Shown here: positions 41,633 to 50,773 of the stretch, piece by piece
Layout of the letters: each line of letters opens with the position of its first letter
Position numbering within the stretch: the stretch's first letter is position 1
Assembly: GCA_016929095.1 (NCBI GenBank)
Contig: JAFGJM010000022.1
Coordinates: forward strand, 1-64,000
Direction of reading: 5' to 3'
From: Anaerolineales bacterium
Lineage (GTDB): Bacteria > Chloroflexota > Anaerolineae > Anaerolineales > UBA4823
Length of the DNA: 64,000 bases
Notes under the pieces: generated by a model
Told to the model about the DNA's origin: nothing
The model's input: the letters and a program-made list of their open reading frames with translations, nothing else
Database searches by the model: none
Translations under genes and position numbers: made by a program

Positions 41633-42610
41633 TCAGGTTGCCTTAATGCGCGGGTCTAGATATGTATAAAGCAGGTCGGCAATCATATTGGCGACAATGA
41701 CGCTAATTGCCAACAACAGAAACGCGCCCTGCAGGAGGGGATAATCTTGTTTGGTGAGGGCGGTTTGAAAGAGTTTTCCCAGTCCATCATACGAAAACAC
41801 GGTTTCGATATAGATAGCTCCCGATACCGTAAAACCTAAATTGAGAGCGATCAACGTGACGATGGGCAACATGGCGTTTTTTAATGCGTGCTTTCGCAGC
41901 ACTTGCCAGTGACTCATCCCCTTGGCTTTGGCGGTCAAAATATAATCCTCGCTGAGCACTTCCAGGATAGACGACCGCATGATAAGCATGTATTCGCCCA
42001 GGTAGAGTATGGTCAGCGTTAACGTAGGCAAAATTAAATGCCTGGCTAAATCCGGAATGACGGTATGCAAGGGTTTCCCGGTGTTGGCAGGGCTGACAAT
42101 CCCTCCGGTTGGCAACCCCAGCCAGGTGCTGCCGGCAGCCAGCAGGATGATGCCCAGCCAAAAGGTAGGGATTGCCCAGGCAATGAGTGAAAAGGTAAGC
42201 GCACCCACATCAATGGCTGTTTTCCGCTTCCATCCCGCCAATAAGCCAAGTAATACACCGAATATGATGGCTAAAATTTGTCCCAAGCCAATCAAGAGCA
42301 GCGTATTGCCCAACTTGGAAATTAATATCTCACTCACCGGGCGGCGCAACGACCAGGAAATACCCAGGTTGCCACGCGCCCATTGCCCTAATGTATCAAA
42401 GAATTGGTCCGGAAAAACAGGCTTATCCAAACCAAATTGCTCGCGTAAAGCCTTTTGTGTTTCAGCAGAAATGCGCACATTACGACCAATCACCGAGCGC
42501 ACCGGATCGCCAGGCAGGACGCGGAACAACAGGAAGTTTATGATGACGACTACGAGAATCGTCACCAATGAAAGTCCAAATTTTCGTAAGAGATAATCGC
42601 GTCGGTTCAT
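41633..42610 (-). CDS. oligopeptide ABC importer permease (OppB-like)
   Basis: Permease of 325 residues with the OppB/DppB-type start (RRDYLLRKFGLSLVT) and FRVLPGDPVR, six predicted helices, and the EAA loop TAKAKGMSHWQVLRKHALKNA. It pairs with the OppC-like subunit; their genes are one base apart. An AAAGGTC ribosome site precedes the ATG. It is separated from the binding-protein gene by a 112-base spacer with a strong hairpin. Confidence 0.94.
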   Translation of the reverse strand: MNRRDYLLRKFGLSLVTILVVVIINFLLFRVLPGDPVRSVIGRNVRISAETQKALREQFGLDKPVFPDQFFDTLGQWARGNLGISWSLRRPVSEILISKLGNTLLLIGLGQILAIIFGVLLGLLAGWKRKTAIDVGALTFSLIAWAIPTFWLGIILLAAGSTWLGLPTGGIVSPANTGKPLHTVIPDLARHLILPTLTLTILYLGEYMLIMRSSILEVLSEDYILTAKAKGMSHWQVLRKHALKNAMLPIVTLIALNLGFTVSGAIYIETVFSYDGLGKLFQTALTKQDYPLLQGAFLLLAISVIVANMIADLLYTYLDPRIKAT

Positions 42611-42657
42611 GACCTTTGGTATGTATTCAAGAATTTTGAATTAACCTCACCCGATTC

Positions 42658-42703
42658 CTCAAACCCCTTCTCCTGCCGCTTGCAGAATGAGAAGGGGTTT
42701 GAG
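42658..42703 (-). terminator. strong hairpin between binding-protein and permease genes
   Basis: Perfect 15-base stem CTCAAACCCCTTCTC / GAGAAGGGGTTTGAG with a 16-base loop, no T-run after it on the minus strand. In the peptide-importer operon such a hairpin would protect the upstream binding-protein mRNA or attenuate read-through. The arms resemble C-rich repeat pieces elsewhere in the window. Confidence 0.6.
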
Positions 42704-42722
42704 ATAAGGTGAAGATTATTTA

Positions 42723-44447
42723 TTATTGAACTGGCTCGACATTAATCATCGATAACCCGATTTCAATTCCTAACGGCGATTCGACGAATCCCGTAAAGCG
42801 GTCTGACCGATACGCCTGCAATAGATTCTCGTAATATAAGACGATGTATGGACGGTCGCTGTAGACCATTTCCTGCATCTCCCAGATGACTGCCTGTCGT
42901 TCTTTATCGTCGACCAGGAGTTGCTGATCCAGATACATCTGATCGTATTCAGGATTATGGTAACCGCTGTCACTCCAACCGCCATCCACAAACTGGTCGG
43001 TTGTCATAACGCTTAAAATAAAGTCTGGGTCGGGATCCGGCCCCCAGCCCCATAGCACCAGGTCATAATCGCCTGCCGGTGTGGTAGCTGCCACCAGGGC
43101 ATCAGGATCTACCGCTTCTGGGTTAACCTTCATGCCTGCCTGGTTGAACCAATCGGCAATCATATCCGCCATACGCGGGTAAACCGTGTTATCTGAGGGG
43201 AACTGCAGGCGGAATTCCAGGCGCATATCGTCTTTGGTGCGCACGCCGTCTGAACCTGCAACATAACCGGCTTCTTCCAGAATGCGGCTGGCTTCTTCCA
43301 GGTTAAATTCCACCCGCTGGATATTGGGGTTGTGCCAGAAACCACCACCAAGTGTGGGGGGAACAATGGTGTCGCCAACCGTAGCCAATCCTTGTAAAAC
43401 AATATCTACAATATCCTGCCGGTTGATGGCAGTTTCAATAGCCAATCGAACTGCCGGATCTGCCAAAGCCGGGTTGCCGGTTGGCGCGGGATCATTGGCA
43501 GGATCGACTGAGTTGATGATCAATTCGTTGAAATAGCGACCGGGATATGAAATCGTGGAGACACCCTCATAGCCTTGCACGGTAGTAAAAGCGCTGGCAG
43601 GCAATTCATTGATCAAATCGATGTCGCCAACCTTGAGCGCCTGGATCATGGCATCGGCGTTGTCAAAAGTTTGCATGATCACCCGGTCTAGCTTGGGCGC
43701 TCCGTCGAAATAATCTGCATTGGCATCCAGAATCAACACTCCGGTATCCTTATCGAAAGTATTAATTTTGAATGGACCAGTCCCGATAGCCTCGAAATTG
43801 GTGAAATTTTGCAGGTCTTCCGGCGTGGTGAAGACTTCAAAATCGGGCGGGTAGACGGCATACAGGAAAGACAGGCGGTATTCCATATTAGCGATGGGCG
43901 ATTCGGTGACGACCTGCACCGTCTTGTCATCAGGAGCGGTCACTTCCGAGAACCCGCCCACATACCCCGACATGGCAGCCCAGCCATCAGGGTCAGCGAT
44001 CACGGCGTCGATCGCCCAGGCGACCTGATCGGCGGTCAATGCTTCACCGTTATGCCACTTGATGTTATCTTTGAGGGTGAAGGTCCAGGTCAAACCATCT
44101 TCGCTGACCGACCATTCCTTTGCTAACCCGCCTACATATTCACCGGTTGGCGCTTCTGTAGTCAATGGGCTATAGATCAAATCGAAGACAGTGTAAGATT
44201 CAGTCAGGAATGCATAAGCCGGGTTGAGGGTATCGGGTTTTCCTTGCATACCCATGTTCAGAACAACCTCTCCAGCCGGCTCTTCTGCAGCCGGTTCTTC
44301 CGCGGCTGGTTCTTCGGCTGCTGGTTCTTCGGCGGCCGGTTCTTCGACGGCAGGCGCTTCAACTGGCGCTTGCGTGGCGCCGCCGCAAGCCGCGAGCAAC
44401 AAGGCCAGGATAACCAGAATGCCATAAAACAATTGTTTGTTTCTCAT
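42723..44447 (-). CDS. peptide ABC importer substrate-binding lipoprotein
   Basis: Family 5 extracellular solute-binding protein of 574 residues that captures oligopeptides for the OppBCDF importer. The lipobox LLAAC (Cys21) marks a lipoprotein. A linker made of about five EEPAA repeats (residues 33-58, DNA about 44262-44350) precedes the mature domain, which has the family markers TLNPAY, GLAKEWSVSEDGLTWTFTLK and IKWHNGEALTADQV. ATG 44447 with GGAGGAGAA before it is clearly the start; the frame stays open 38 codons upstream. First gene of the importer operon. Confidence 0.95.
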   Translation of the reverse strand: MRNKQLFYGILVILALLLAACGGATQAPVEAPAVEEPAAEEPAAEEPAAEEPAAEEPAGEVVLNMGMQGKPDTLNPAYAFLTESYTVFDLIYSPLTTEAPTGEYVGGLAKEWSVSEDGLTWTFTLKDNIKWHNGEALTADQVAWAIDAVIADPDGWAAMSGYVGGFSEVTAPDDKTVQVVTESPIANMEYRLSFLYAVYPPDFEVFTTPEDLQNFTNFEAIGTGPFKINTFDKDTGVLILDANADYFDGAPKLDRVIMQTFDNADAMIQALKVGDIDLINELPASAFTTVQGYEGVSTISYPGRYFNELIINSVDPANDPAPTGNPALADPAVRLAIETAINRQDIVDIVLQGLATVGDTIVPPTLGGGFWHNPNIQRVEFNLEEASRILEEAGYVAGSDGVRTKDDMRLEFRLQFPSDNTVYPRMADMIADWFNQAGMKVNPEAVDPDALVAATTPAGDYDLVLWGWGPDPDPDFILSVMTTDQFVDGGWSDSGYHNPEYDQMYLDQQLLVDDKERQAVIWEMQEMVYSDRPYIVLYYENLLQAYRSDRFTGFVESPLGIEIGLSMINVEPVQ

Positions 44448-44782
44448 GTGATTCTCCTCCAAAGTATAGAACGATTTGCTTAAATTACAAAACGCCATGA
44501 CACATCCCGTCATGGCGTTACGCACATAAATTGGAAACCTTATTGGTTGATAAACAATCATTATCTAAATATTTCACCACACCCGATTCCTTCTTTCGAA
44601 TTTTACATTAGTTTTACATTTCGGGAAAGTGTAAATTCAATGAAATTTGGTGAATTTATGATTATTGGATAATTTTCGGGGAAAATATGTAAATGAAAAG
44701 ATTCTTGTTTTCGGTTCTCTTACTTTATAAAAAGGTATGCTACAATCCAATCTCGCAATATGAATCCAAATGGTAAAAAATC
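44448..44782. other. divergent spacer of importer and DMT genes
   Basis: AT-rich region between divergent genes holding promoters for both sides. It contains a perfect hairpin close to the binding-protein start (listed separately). No gene seen. Confidence 0.6.
44491..44519 (-). promoter_or_regulatory. hairpin in the leader of the peptide-binding protein gene
   Basis: Perfect 11-base stem AACGCCATGAC / GTCATGGCGTT with a 7-base loop, followed on the minus strand by TTGTAATTTAA and located 44-72 bases before the start codon. It is positioned like an attenuator or a 5' stabiliser; it could also be a repressor dyad at DNA level. Confidence 0.5.
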
Positions 44783-45709
44783 ATGGACAAACGGCAAATT
44801 ACCCAGGGACACCTTAGCGCATTCATCTCCATTTTCATTTGGGGAACGACATTTATTTCCACCAAGGTGTTGTTAGACAGTTTCTCGCCCATTGAAATTT
44901 TATTTTTCAGGATTGTTATTGCCTATTTTGTTTTGCTGCTCATCTATCCCCGCATCATGAAATTTTTAAGTTGGAAAGAAGAACGACTATTCATGGCCGC
45001 CGGCTTATGCGGTGTGACCCTGTACTTCATATTCCAAAACACAGCATTAACCTACACTCTGGCTTCCAACGCCGGTATTTTAATCTCTGTGGCGCCATTT
45101 TTTACGGCGTTTCTCTCGCACTTCTTTCTAAGAGAAGAGCACCTGACGGCCAGCTTTTTTATCGGTTTTGCCGTTGCTATTGCCGGAATTATATTGATCG
45201 AATTTAATGGGAATTTCTATCTAAAACTCAATCCCCGGGGAGATTTATTGGCAATTTTCTCTGCGGTAGCCTGGGCGCTTTATTGTGTGGTCATGAAAAA
45301 AATAAGCGCCTACCACTATCACCCCATTCAAAGCACCCGAAAAATTTTCCTCTATGGATTGCTATTTATGATCCCTTCGTTATCCTTGTTCGAGTTTCAA
45401 CTTGGATTACCGCGGTTCAAGTATATCCCCAATTTACTGAATATACTATTCTTAGCAATTGGCGCTTCTGCGTTCTGCTTTATCACCTGGAATTTTGCGG
45501 TCAGTGTTTTAGGCGCAGTAAAAACCAGCGTCTATATTTATATCGTTCCAGTCATTTCGGTGGTGATGGCTGCTATTGTTTTAGGTGAAAAAATCACATT
45601 GATGGCTATCATCGGCGTGATCCTTATTCTGGCTGGGCTTTATCTTTCTGAAAGAAAAAACGAAACCATCGACCAGACATTTCGATTTCGCAATATCTCC
45701 GGTAAATAA
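44783..45709 (+). CDS. EamA/DMT family transporter
   Basis: Drug/metabolite-superfamily carrier of 308 residues with ten predicted helices in two EamA repeats. Repeat 1 begins HLSAFISIFIWGTTFISTK, repeat 2 LLAIFSAVAWALYCVVMKK; each ends with a helix like AAIVLGEKITLMAIIGVILILAGLYLS (split here for length in the family motif LGExxT). Such proteins export or exchange small metabolites such as amino acids. Substrate unknown. It is divergent from the peptide importer and followed by a bidirectional terminator. Confidence 0.92.
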   Translation: MDKRQITQGHLSAFISIFIWGTTFISTKVLLDSFSPIEILFFRIVIAYFVLLLIYPRIMKFLSWKEERLFMAAGLCGVTLYFIFQNTALTYTLASNAGILISVAPFFTAFLSHFFLREEHLTASFFIGFAVAIAGIILIEFNGNFYLKLNPRGDLLAIFSAVAWALYCVVMKKISAYHYHPIQSTRKIFLYGLLFMIPSLSLFEFQLGLPRFKYIPNLLNILFLAIGASAFCFITWNFAVSVLGAVKTSVYIYIVPVISVVMAAIVLGEKITLMAIIGVILILAGLYLSERKNETIDQTFRFRNISGK

Positions 45710-45714
45710 AAAGC

Positions 45715-45742
45715 AAACGGGCTCTTTGGCGAGCCCGTTTTT
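45715..45742. terminator. bidirectional terminator
   Basis: AAACGGGCTC / GAGCCCGTTTTT with a 6-base loop, between the convergent DMT-transporter and DUF2917 genes; A-rich on the left and T-rich on the right, so usable on both strands. Confidence 0.88.
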
Positions 45743-45745
45743 ACA

Positions 45746-46018
45746 TTACCAGCAAATGACTGCTTCAGGCAAAGCTTGCAACACCGCCTCGCCTTTTTTG
45801 GAAATATCGAGGCTCTCATTGGCTTGCAGAACATGATCCTCCGGATCGCCGGTTTGAGTAATCCAAACAATTCCGCTGAGGCATTTCAGATGGATTCGTT
45901 CTCCCTGGATTTTAAGACTCGTGATCTCTTTATTTTTCAAATGCACAGAATCTTTGCAAACATCGGCGCCCTGGGCAACCGGAAAAGAAGAAGTGGGGTT
46001 TAAAATTTGTGTTTTCAT
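45746..46018 (-). CDS. DUF2917-like small protein
   Basis: Protein of 90 residues. The segment LKCLSGIVWITQTGDPEDHVLQANESLDISKKGEAV matches the DUF2917 pattern (in parts: GxVWxTxxGDPxDHxLxAGExL), a small cupin-like beta fold of unknown function. The N-terminal 30 residues are not conserved. It lies in isolation, with its 3' end on the shared terminator. Start ATG 46018. Confidence 0.78.
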   Translation of the reverse strand: MKTQILNPTSSFPVAQGADVCKDSVHLKNKEITSLKIQGERIHLKCLSGIVWITQTGDPEDHVLQANESLDISKKGEAVLQALPEAVICW

Positions 46019-46171
46019 ATACTTATTATAGACAATATAAAAATAAATAACAGATGCAGGATTTACGAATTGAGACCAATACAGTTATAATTGCCACAGA
46101 ACTGTATTGGTCGATAAATGAAACTTCTGTATATGTTTTTTTTGCATCCTGTGAGGTAAAATCTACATATT

Positions 46172-47629
46172 ATGGAAAACATTGCCGTACAGCCAGAGCA
46201 AGATTTCCTATATGAACAGGTGGCGGATGATATTGCAACGATGATCGAAGCGGGTTCTTTTCGGTTCGGAGACCGTATCCCGTCGGTGCGCGAGCTCAGC
46301 CGCAAACGCGGGGTGAGCATCACCACGGTAATGCAGGCTTACCGCTCATTAGAGGATAAAGGCTTGATTGAAGCCCGTCCCCAATCCGGATATTATGTAC
46401 GGTTGCGAAAGCCGCCCGGCCTGCCTGCCCCCGACCCGGTGCCGGGTTCCACATTGAATCCGGCAGAAATCAGCGTGGAAAAGCTGGCCATTCAAATCTT
46501 TCGCGAAAATTTAATCCCCGGAATGGTGCATTTTGGCGCGGCTACGCCCGATCCCGATTTGTTGCCCACCTCACGACTAAATCGTATTCTCGCAACCCTC
46601 TCCCGAAAACCCGATTATCGTCATAGCCTGTGTGGAATTATCGATGGGTGTGAAGAACTGCGTGTACAGGTAGCGCAGCGTTCTTTCCAATATGGCTGCC
46701 GGTTAGCGCCGGAGGATATTCTGATCACTTCCGGATGCATTGAGGCTGTTAGTTTGGGTTTGCGCGCCACATGCAAACCGGGTGATACGGTAGCCATTGA
46801 GTCACCCACTTATTTCAATTTATTGCAAATGCTTGAAGCCCAAGGGCTGCGCGCCCTGGAAATCCCCACCCATCCCGAAACCGGTGTGAGCCTGGATGCG
46901 CTGCGTTTTGCCATCGAGCACCAGTCGGTACGGGCGTGCTTATTTGTTACAAATTTCAATAATCCCCTGGGAAGTTTAATCCCCGACGAGCGAAAAGAAG
47001 AGATGGTGGCGTTTCTGGCAGCACACGATGTTCCTCTCATTGAAGATGACATCAATGGCGAGTTGTATTTCTCCGGCGAGAGATCGAATGTCGCCAAAGC
47101 GTATGACAAAAAAGGGTTGGTACTTTTATGTTCCTCTTACTCTAAAGACATATCCCCCAGCTATCGGGTGGGATGGATTGCGCCAGGGCGATATAAAGAT
47201 GAAATCGAACGGTTAAAATTGGTGTCTAACATTGCGCCTTCGCTATTGCCTCAATTAGCCATTGCAGAGTTTCTGGCTGGCGGCGGGTATGACCACCACT
47301 TGCGGCGCATCCGCAAGGCGTATGCCCAGAAAACTGCCTGCATGGCAGATTCGATTTTACGGCATTTTCCGCCAGGCACCTGCGTTTCCTCGCCGCAAGG
47401 CGGGTTCGTATTATGGGTACAAATGGCAGAATCGGTGGATGCTTTGGAGATGTACAGCCGGGCTTTAAAATTGGGTATCACATTGGTTCCCGGGCATGTC
47501 TTCTCCACTTCAAATCAATATCGTAATTACATCCGGCTCAATACCGCTCAATGGTCCGACAAAACAGCCTGGGCGGTGCAGCGCCTGGGTGTATTGGCGG
47601 CGCAATTAGAGAATAAGCGCCAGGTTTAG
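46172..47629 (+). CDS. MocR-type regulator (GntR HTH + aminotransferase fold)
   Basis: Transcription regulator of 485 residues with an N-terminal GntR winged HTH (about 10-75: YEQVADDIATMIEAG, RIPSVRELSRKRGVSITTV) fused to a PLP-dependent fold-type I aminotransferase-like domain (about 110-475). The PLP lysine should be in CSSYSKDISPSYRVGW (SxSKxxxPxxRxG), and the Asp of the pyridine-N contact lies in EDDINGELYF. Relatives control pyridoxal, amino-acid or GABA pathways. No obvious target gene is adjacent. A terminator follows at once. Confidence 0.92.
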   Translation: MENIAVQPEQDFLYEQVADDIATMIEAGSFRFGDRIPSVRELSRKRGVSITTVMQAYRSLEDKGLIEARPQSGYYVRLRKPPGLPAPDPVPGSTLNPAEISVEKLAIQIFRENLIPGMVHFGAATPDPDLLPTSRLNRILATLSRKPDYRHSLCGIIDGCEELRVQVAQRSFQYGCRLAPEDILITSGCIEAVSLGLRATCKPGDTVAIESPTYFNLLQMLEAQGLRALEIPTHPETGVSLDALRFAIEHQSVRACLFVTNFNNPLGSLIPDERKEEMVAFLAAHDVPLIEDDINGELYFSGERSNVAKAYDKKGLVLLCSSYSKDISPSYRVGWIAPGRYKDEIERLKLVSNIAPSLLPQLAIAEFLAGGGYDHHLRRIRKAYAQKTACMADSILRHFPPGTCVSSPQGGFVLWVQMAESVDALEMYSRALKLGITLVPGHVFSTSNQYRNYIRLNTAQWSDKTAWAVQRLGVLAAQLENKRQV

Positions 47630-47656
47630 TTTGCGTCTGAACCCCCCTCCTTGCTT

Positions 47657-47694
47657 CCCCCCATTTCGCACCTATGAAGTGGGGGGAGTTTTTT
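47657..47694 (+). terminator. intrinsic terminator of the MocR-type gene
   Basis: Stem CCCCCCATTTC / GAAGTGGGGGG (one G-T pair) with an 8-base loop, followed by AGTTTTTTAA. Confidence 0.85.
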
Positions 47695-47819
47695 AATCTC
47701 TCATAGACAGTATTCGGCGAATGTGGTATCCTGTGCACCTTGTCTGAATATTGCGAAAAATCATAGGTGCGACGTGCAGTCATTGATGCACGTCGCACCT
47801 GAGTGTGTAAGAGGTTCGT

Positions 47820-48890
47820 ATGCGTTTAGGTATTATCGGTTTTCCCCAATCGGGAAAAACCACCATTTTCAACGCCCTGACCCGCGGAGATCAACCCGTG
47901 ACCATGAGCGGCGGGCGGGTGGAAATCCATACCGCCGTGGTGGATGTCCCCGACTCGCGTGTGGATCGATTGGCATCATTGTTCAATCCGCAAAAGACCA
48001 CCTACGCCAAAGTCACATACGCCGATATCGCCGGGTTAGAAGGCGCCAATGGGAAAAAAGGCATGGCTGGTCCGTTGCTCAACCAACTCAACCAGGTAGA
48101 TGGTTTATTGCATGTGGTGCGCTGCTTTGAGAACACCAGCGTCCCGCATAGTTTGGGCAGCGTCGATCCGATGCGGGACATCGCCAGCATGGATGCCGAC
48201 CTGTTGCTCAACGACTTGATCGCCGTTGAACGCAAGCTGGAGCGGCTAACCGAAGAAATCCGGCGCAATGTCAAAGGGGACAAGGCGCAAATGGAGCGCG
48301 AGGCAGCCCTTTTTGCCAGATTTAACGATGCGCTGCAGCAGGAAATCCCACTGAGGGATATGGATTTTACCGAAGAAGCGTTAAAAGAAGTATCCGGCTT
48401 CGGATTTCTTACCCTCAAGCCCATGCTGATTTTGCTCAATCTTTCCGAAGGGCAGGCCGCCCCAGTAATTGACTACCCCCATAAAAACAGCCTGGTAGTT
48501 TCATTGCAGGGTAAATTGGAAATGGATCTGGCGCAACTGCCTTCTGACGAAGCTGAACTGTTCAAATCGGCTTATGGATTGGAAGAATTGGGATTAGCTA
48601 AAGTCATCAATCTTTCTTATGATCTGCTGGGTTACCAATCGTTCTTTACCGTAGGAGAAGATGAGGTGCGCGCCTGGCGTGCACGGCGCGGCGCATCGGC
48701 ATACGATGCCGCGGGCGTCATCCATTCTGACCTGCAAAAAGGATTCATCCGGGCAGAAGTTATCAGCCAGGAAGATTTATTGGCGTTAGGGGGATTAAAT
48801 CAAGCCCGCTCCAATGGCAAACTGCGGCTGGAAGGTAAGGATTATTTCTTGCACGATGGGGATATCATGCATGTGCGCTTTTCATTATGA
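47820..48890 (+). CDS. YchF/OBG-family GTPase-like protein
   Basis: Translation-associated P-loop NTPase of 356 residues related to YchF (OLA1). The G1 loop is GFPQSGKTT instead of the usual GxPNVGKST; the later DIAGLEGANGKKG matches the switch-II/G3 region, and NLSEG takes the NxxE place that gives YchF its ATP preference. The coiled insertion (about 120-185) and the C-terminal TGS-like domain (about 270-356, GAVDAAGVIHSDLQKGF-type segment with FIRAEVIS) are present. It may be the genome's YchF or a lineage paralogue. A weak AGAGG ribosome site precedes the ATG. Confidence 0.85.
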   Translation: MRLGIIGFPQSGKTTIFNALTRGDQPVTMSGGRVEIHTAVVDVPDSRVDRLASLFNPQKTTYAKVTYADIAGLEGANGKKGMAGPLLNQLNQVDGLLHVVRCFENTSVPHSLGSVDPMRDIASMDADLLLNDLIAVERKLERLTEEIRRNVKGDKAQMEREAALFARFNDALQQEIPLRDMDFTEEALKEVSGFGFLTLKPMLILLNLSEGQAAPVIDYPHKNSLVVSLQGKLEMDLAQLPSDEAELFKSAYGLEELGLAKVINLSYDLLGYQSFFTVGEDEVRAWRARRGASAYDAAGVIHSDLQKGFIRAEVISQEDLLALGGLNQARSNGKLRLEGKDYFLHDGDIMHVRFSL

Positions 48891-48931
48891 GAATTGATTT
48901 CCTACAAAAAGGAAAAAACCACGATTATTTC

Positions 48932-48968
48932 GCCACTGAATATTTGGAACATATCCAGTGGCTTTTTT
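48932..48968 (+). terminator. intrinsic terminator of the YchF-like gene
   Basis: GCCACTG / CAGTGGC with a 17-base loop, then TTTTTTAT. Confidence 0.8.
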
Positions 48969-49033
48969 ATAGAAAATGACATCGAGTATAATGATATAAA
49001 GTTGCTTAATTATAAATCACGCCGGGTTAATCA

Positions 49034-50773
49034 ATGACTGAGATTATATATCCTCCTCAAGAAAATTTATATGAATGTTTAACCAAAGCGCCTGCCAATT
49101 CTACGAATGCCATTATCCTCATCTCTGGAGCGTTAGATTGGAGAGATACAATCGGGATAAAAAATTATTTAAACCATTGTATAAGGGTACTAAAACCAGG
49201 AGGATTATTATTTTTTCAAGGTATGCCGTATTATTTACCCGAATTTGGTATTTTTCTTGATAAATTCCTTGTATTTAAATATTGGATCGCTATTAAATCA
49301 ATATTACATAATCCCACAAAAGGAATACCTTCAGAACATGCCGCTATTCTTTTATATGTGAAAGGTAAAGAACGCTTTAATATACAACGCGTTAGGTTTC
49401 CTCATGAAGTATGTTCATTTTGTAAAAAACCATTAAAAGATTGGGGGGGAAAAACGCACTTGATGAATCCGGAAGGATATGCAATTTCTGACGTTTGGAA
49501 AAGTTTACCTGTTGGGGACAATTATTCACAATTAACATCCGATGTAATAAGTACATTGATAAAAATGATTGGTGTTCAGCCTGATTATCCAAAAGAACAG
49601 AGTAAAAATATATTCTCCAATAAAATTCAAGATGATTTTAATCAAAGTAAAATTATTATTGGCCCCCGTGAAGGGATTGAAGTGTTAGAGCATTTTATTT
49701 GTGAGCCACACCATCAATATTATCTACCGGGATTTTCTGCTACCGTTAATAAAGAAATCAAAACTACTAAGATAAATAGCAATTATTGGGATGTAATCCA
49801 CCAAGGTGATGCTATTGATATATTGAAACAATATCCAGATAATTCAATTGATTTAGTGTTTGCAGATCCACCTTATAATCTAGAAAAAGCATATGGCGTT
49901 TATAACGATGGAAAAGGAATAGATACGTATCTAGATTGGTGCAGCTCTTGGTTAATAGAATATATTCGTATATTAAAACCAACCGGATCATTATGGCTGC
50001 TGAATCTTCCTCATTGGGCAATGTACCATGCACATTTCTTAAATCAATATTTATACTTTCAAAATTGGGTGGTTTGGGATGCACTTTCTGAGCCGCGTGG
50101 AAAACTCATGCCGGCGCATTATGCATTATTATTTTATACAAAACACCCGACAAAATTTACTCTAAATTATGAATTATTAAAAAATATTGATTCAAGACAA
50201 TATTGTTTACGATCGTCATGTATAAATAAGCGAAAAAGTTCAGGTGATGATCAAAAAGATTTACTAACCGATATTTGGTCAGATATTCATAGATTAAAGC
50301 ATAAACGTGACAGAGATTACCATCCTTGTCAGTTGCCAGATGCTTTGATGGAACGTATTATATTGTTATCAACGAATCCTGGTGATATTGTACTTGATGC
50401 ACTAGTTGGAACAGGAACAACCGTTGTTCAAGCAGCACGATTAGGAAGGAAATATGTTGGTATAGATATTGATGCGGAATATGTTCAAATTTCCAGCGAC
50501 AAACTTGAACAAATTAACAAAAATGGATTTGTTCTACGAAAAACTATTCATCGACAAAAATCTAGCATTAACAAAAAAGCCTTACAATTAGAGTTAAAAG
50601 AATTAGCCAGGAATTTGGGCCGATTACCTACACCAAATGATGTAAAAGAGAATAGTAAATATGGATTAGATGCATATTTGGAAGCCTTTCCTACGTGGGG
50701 AAAAGCGTTAAAAGCTGCAAAGTTGGAGGTACGCGAAAATGCCAATCGACGCTCAGAAAATATCTTTCAATGA
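49034..50773 (+). CDS. beta-class N6-adenine-type DNA methyltransferase with duplicated domain
   Basis: Modification enzyme of a type II restriction-modification pair, 579 residues. The active copy is in the second half: motif IV DPPYNL (278-283), then motif I as LDALVGTGTT (about 454-463), the beta-class order of PF01555. DPPY suggests adenine methylation. The N-terminal ~200 residues repeat the same plan (NYLNHCIRVLKPGGLLFF, PSEHAAILLYVKG, ISDVWKSLP mirror TYLDWCSSW...IRILKPTGSLWLL, PAHYALLFYTKH, LTDIWSDI) but have lost DPPY and motif I. Residues 516-566 (ELKELARNLGRLPTPNDV, YLEAFPTWGKALKAA) match the homing-endonuclease-associated repeat, a DNA-binding unit. AT-rich unlike its neighbours. 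Confidence 0.9.
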   Translation: MTEIIYPPQENLYECLTKAPANSTNAIILISGALDWRDTIGIKNYLNHCIRVLKPGGLLFFQGMPYYLPEFGIFLDKFLVFKYWIAIKSILHNPTKGIPSEHAAILLYVKGKERFNIQRVRFPHEVCSFCKKPLKDWGGKTHLMNPEGYAISDVWKSLPVGDNYSQLTSDVISTLIKMIGVQPDYPKEQSKNIFSNKIQDDFNQSKIIIGPREGIEVLEHFICEPHHQYYLPGFSATVNKEIKTTKINSNYWDVIHQGDAIDILKQYPDNSIDLVFADPPYNLEKAYGVYNDGKGIDTYLDWCSSWLIEYIRILKPTGSLWLLNLPHWAMYHAHFLNQYLYFQNWVVWDALSEPRGKLMPAHYALLFYTKHPTKFTLNYELLKNIDSRQYCLRSSCINKRKSSGDDQKDLLTDIWSDIHRLKHKRDRDYHPCQLPDALMERIILLSTNPGDIVLDALVGTGTTVVQAARLGRKYVGIDIDAEYVQISSDKLEQINKNGFVLRKTIHRQKSSINKKALQLELKELARNLGRLPTPNDVKENSKYGLDAYLEAFPTWGKALKAAKLEVRENANRRSENIFQ

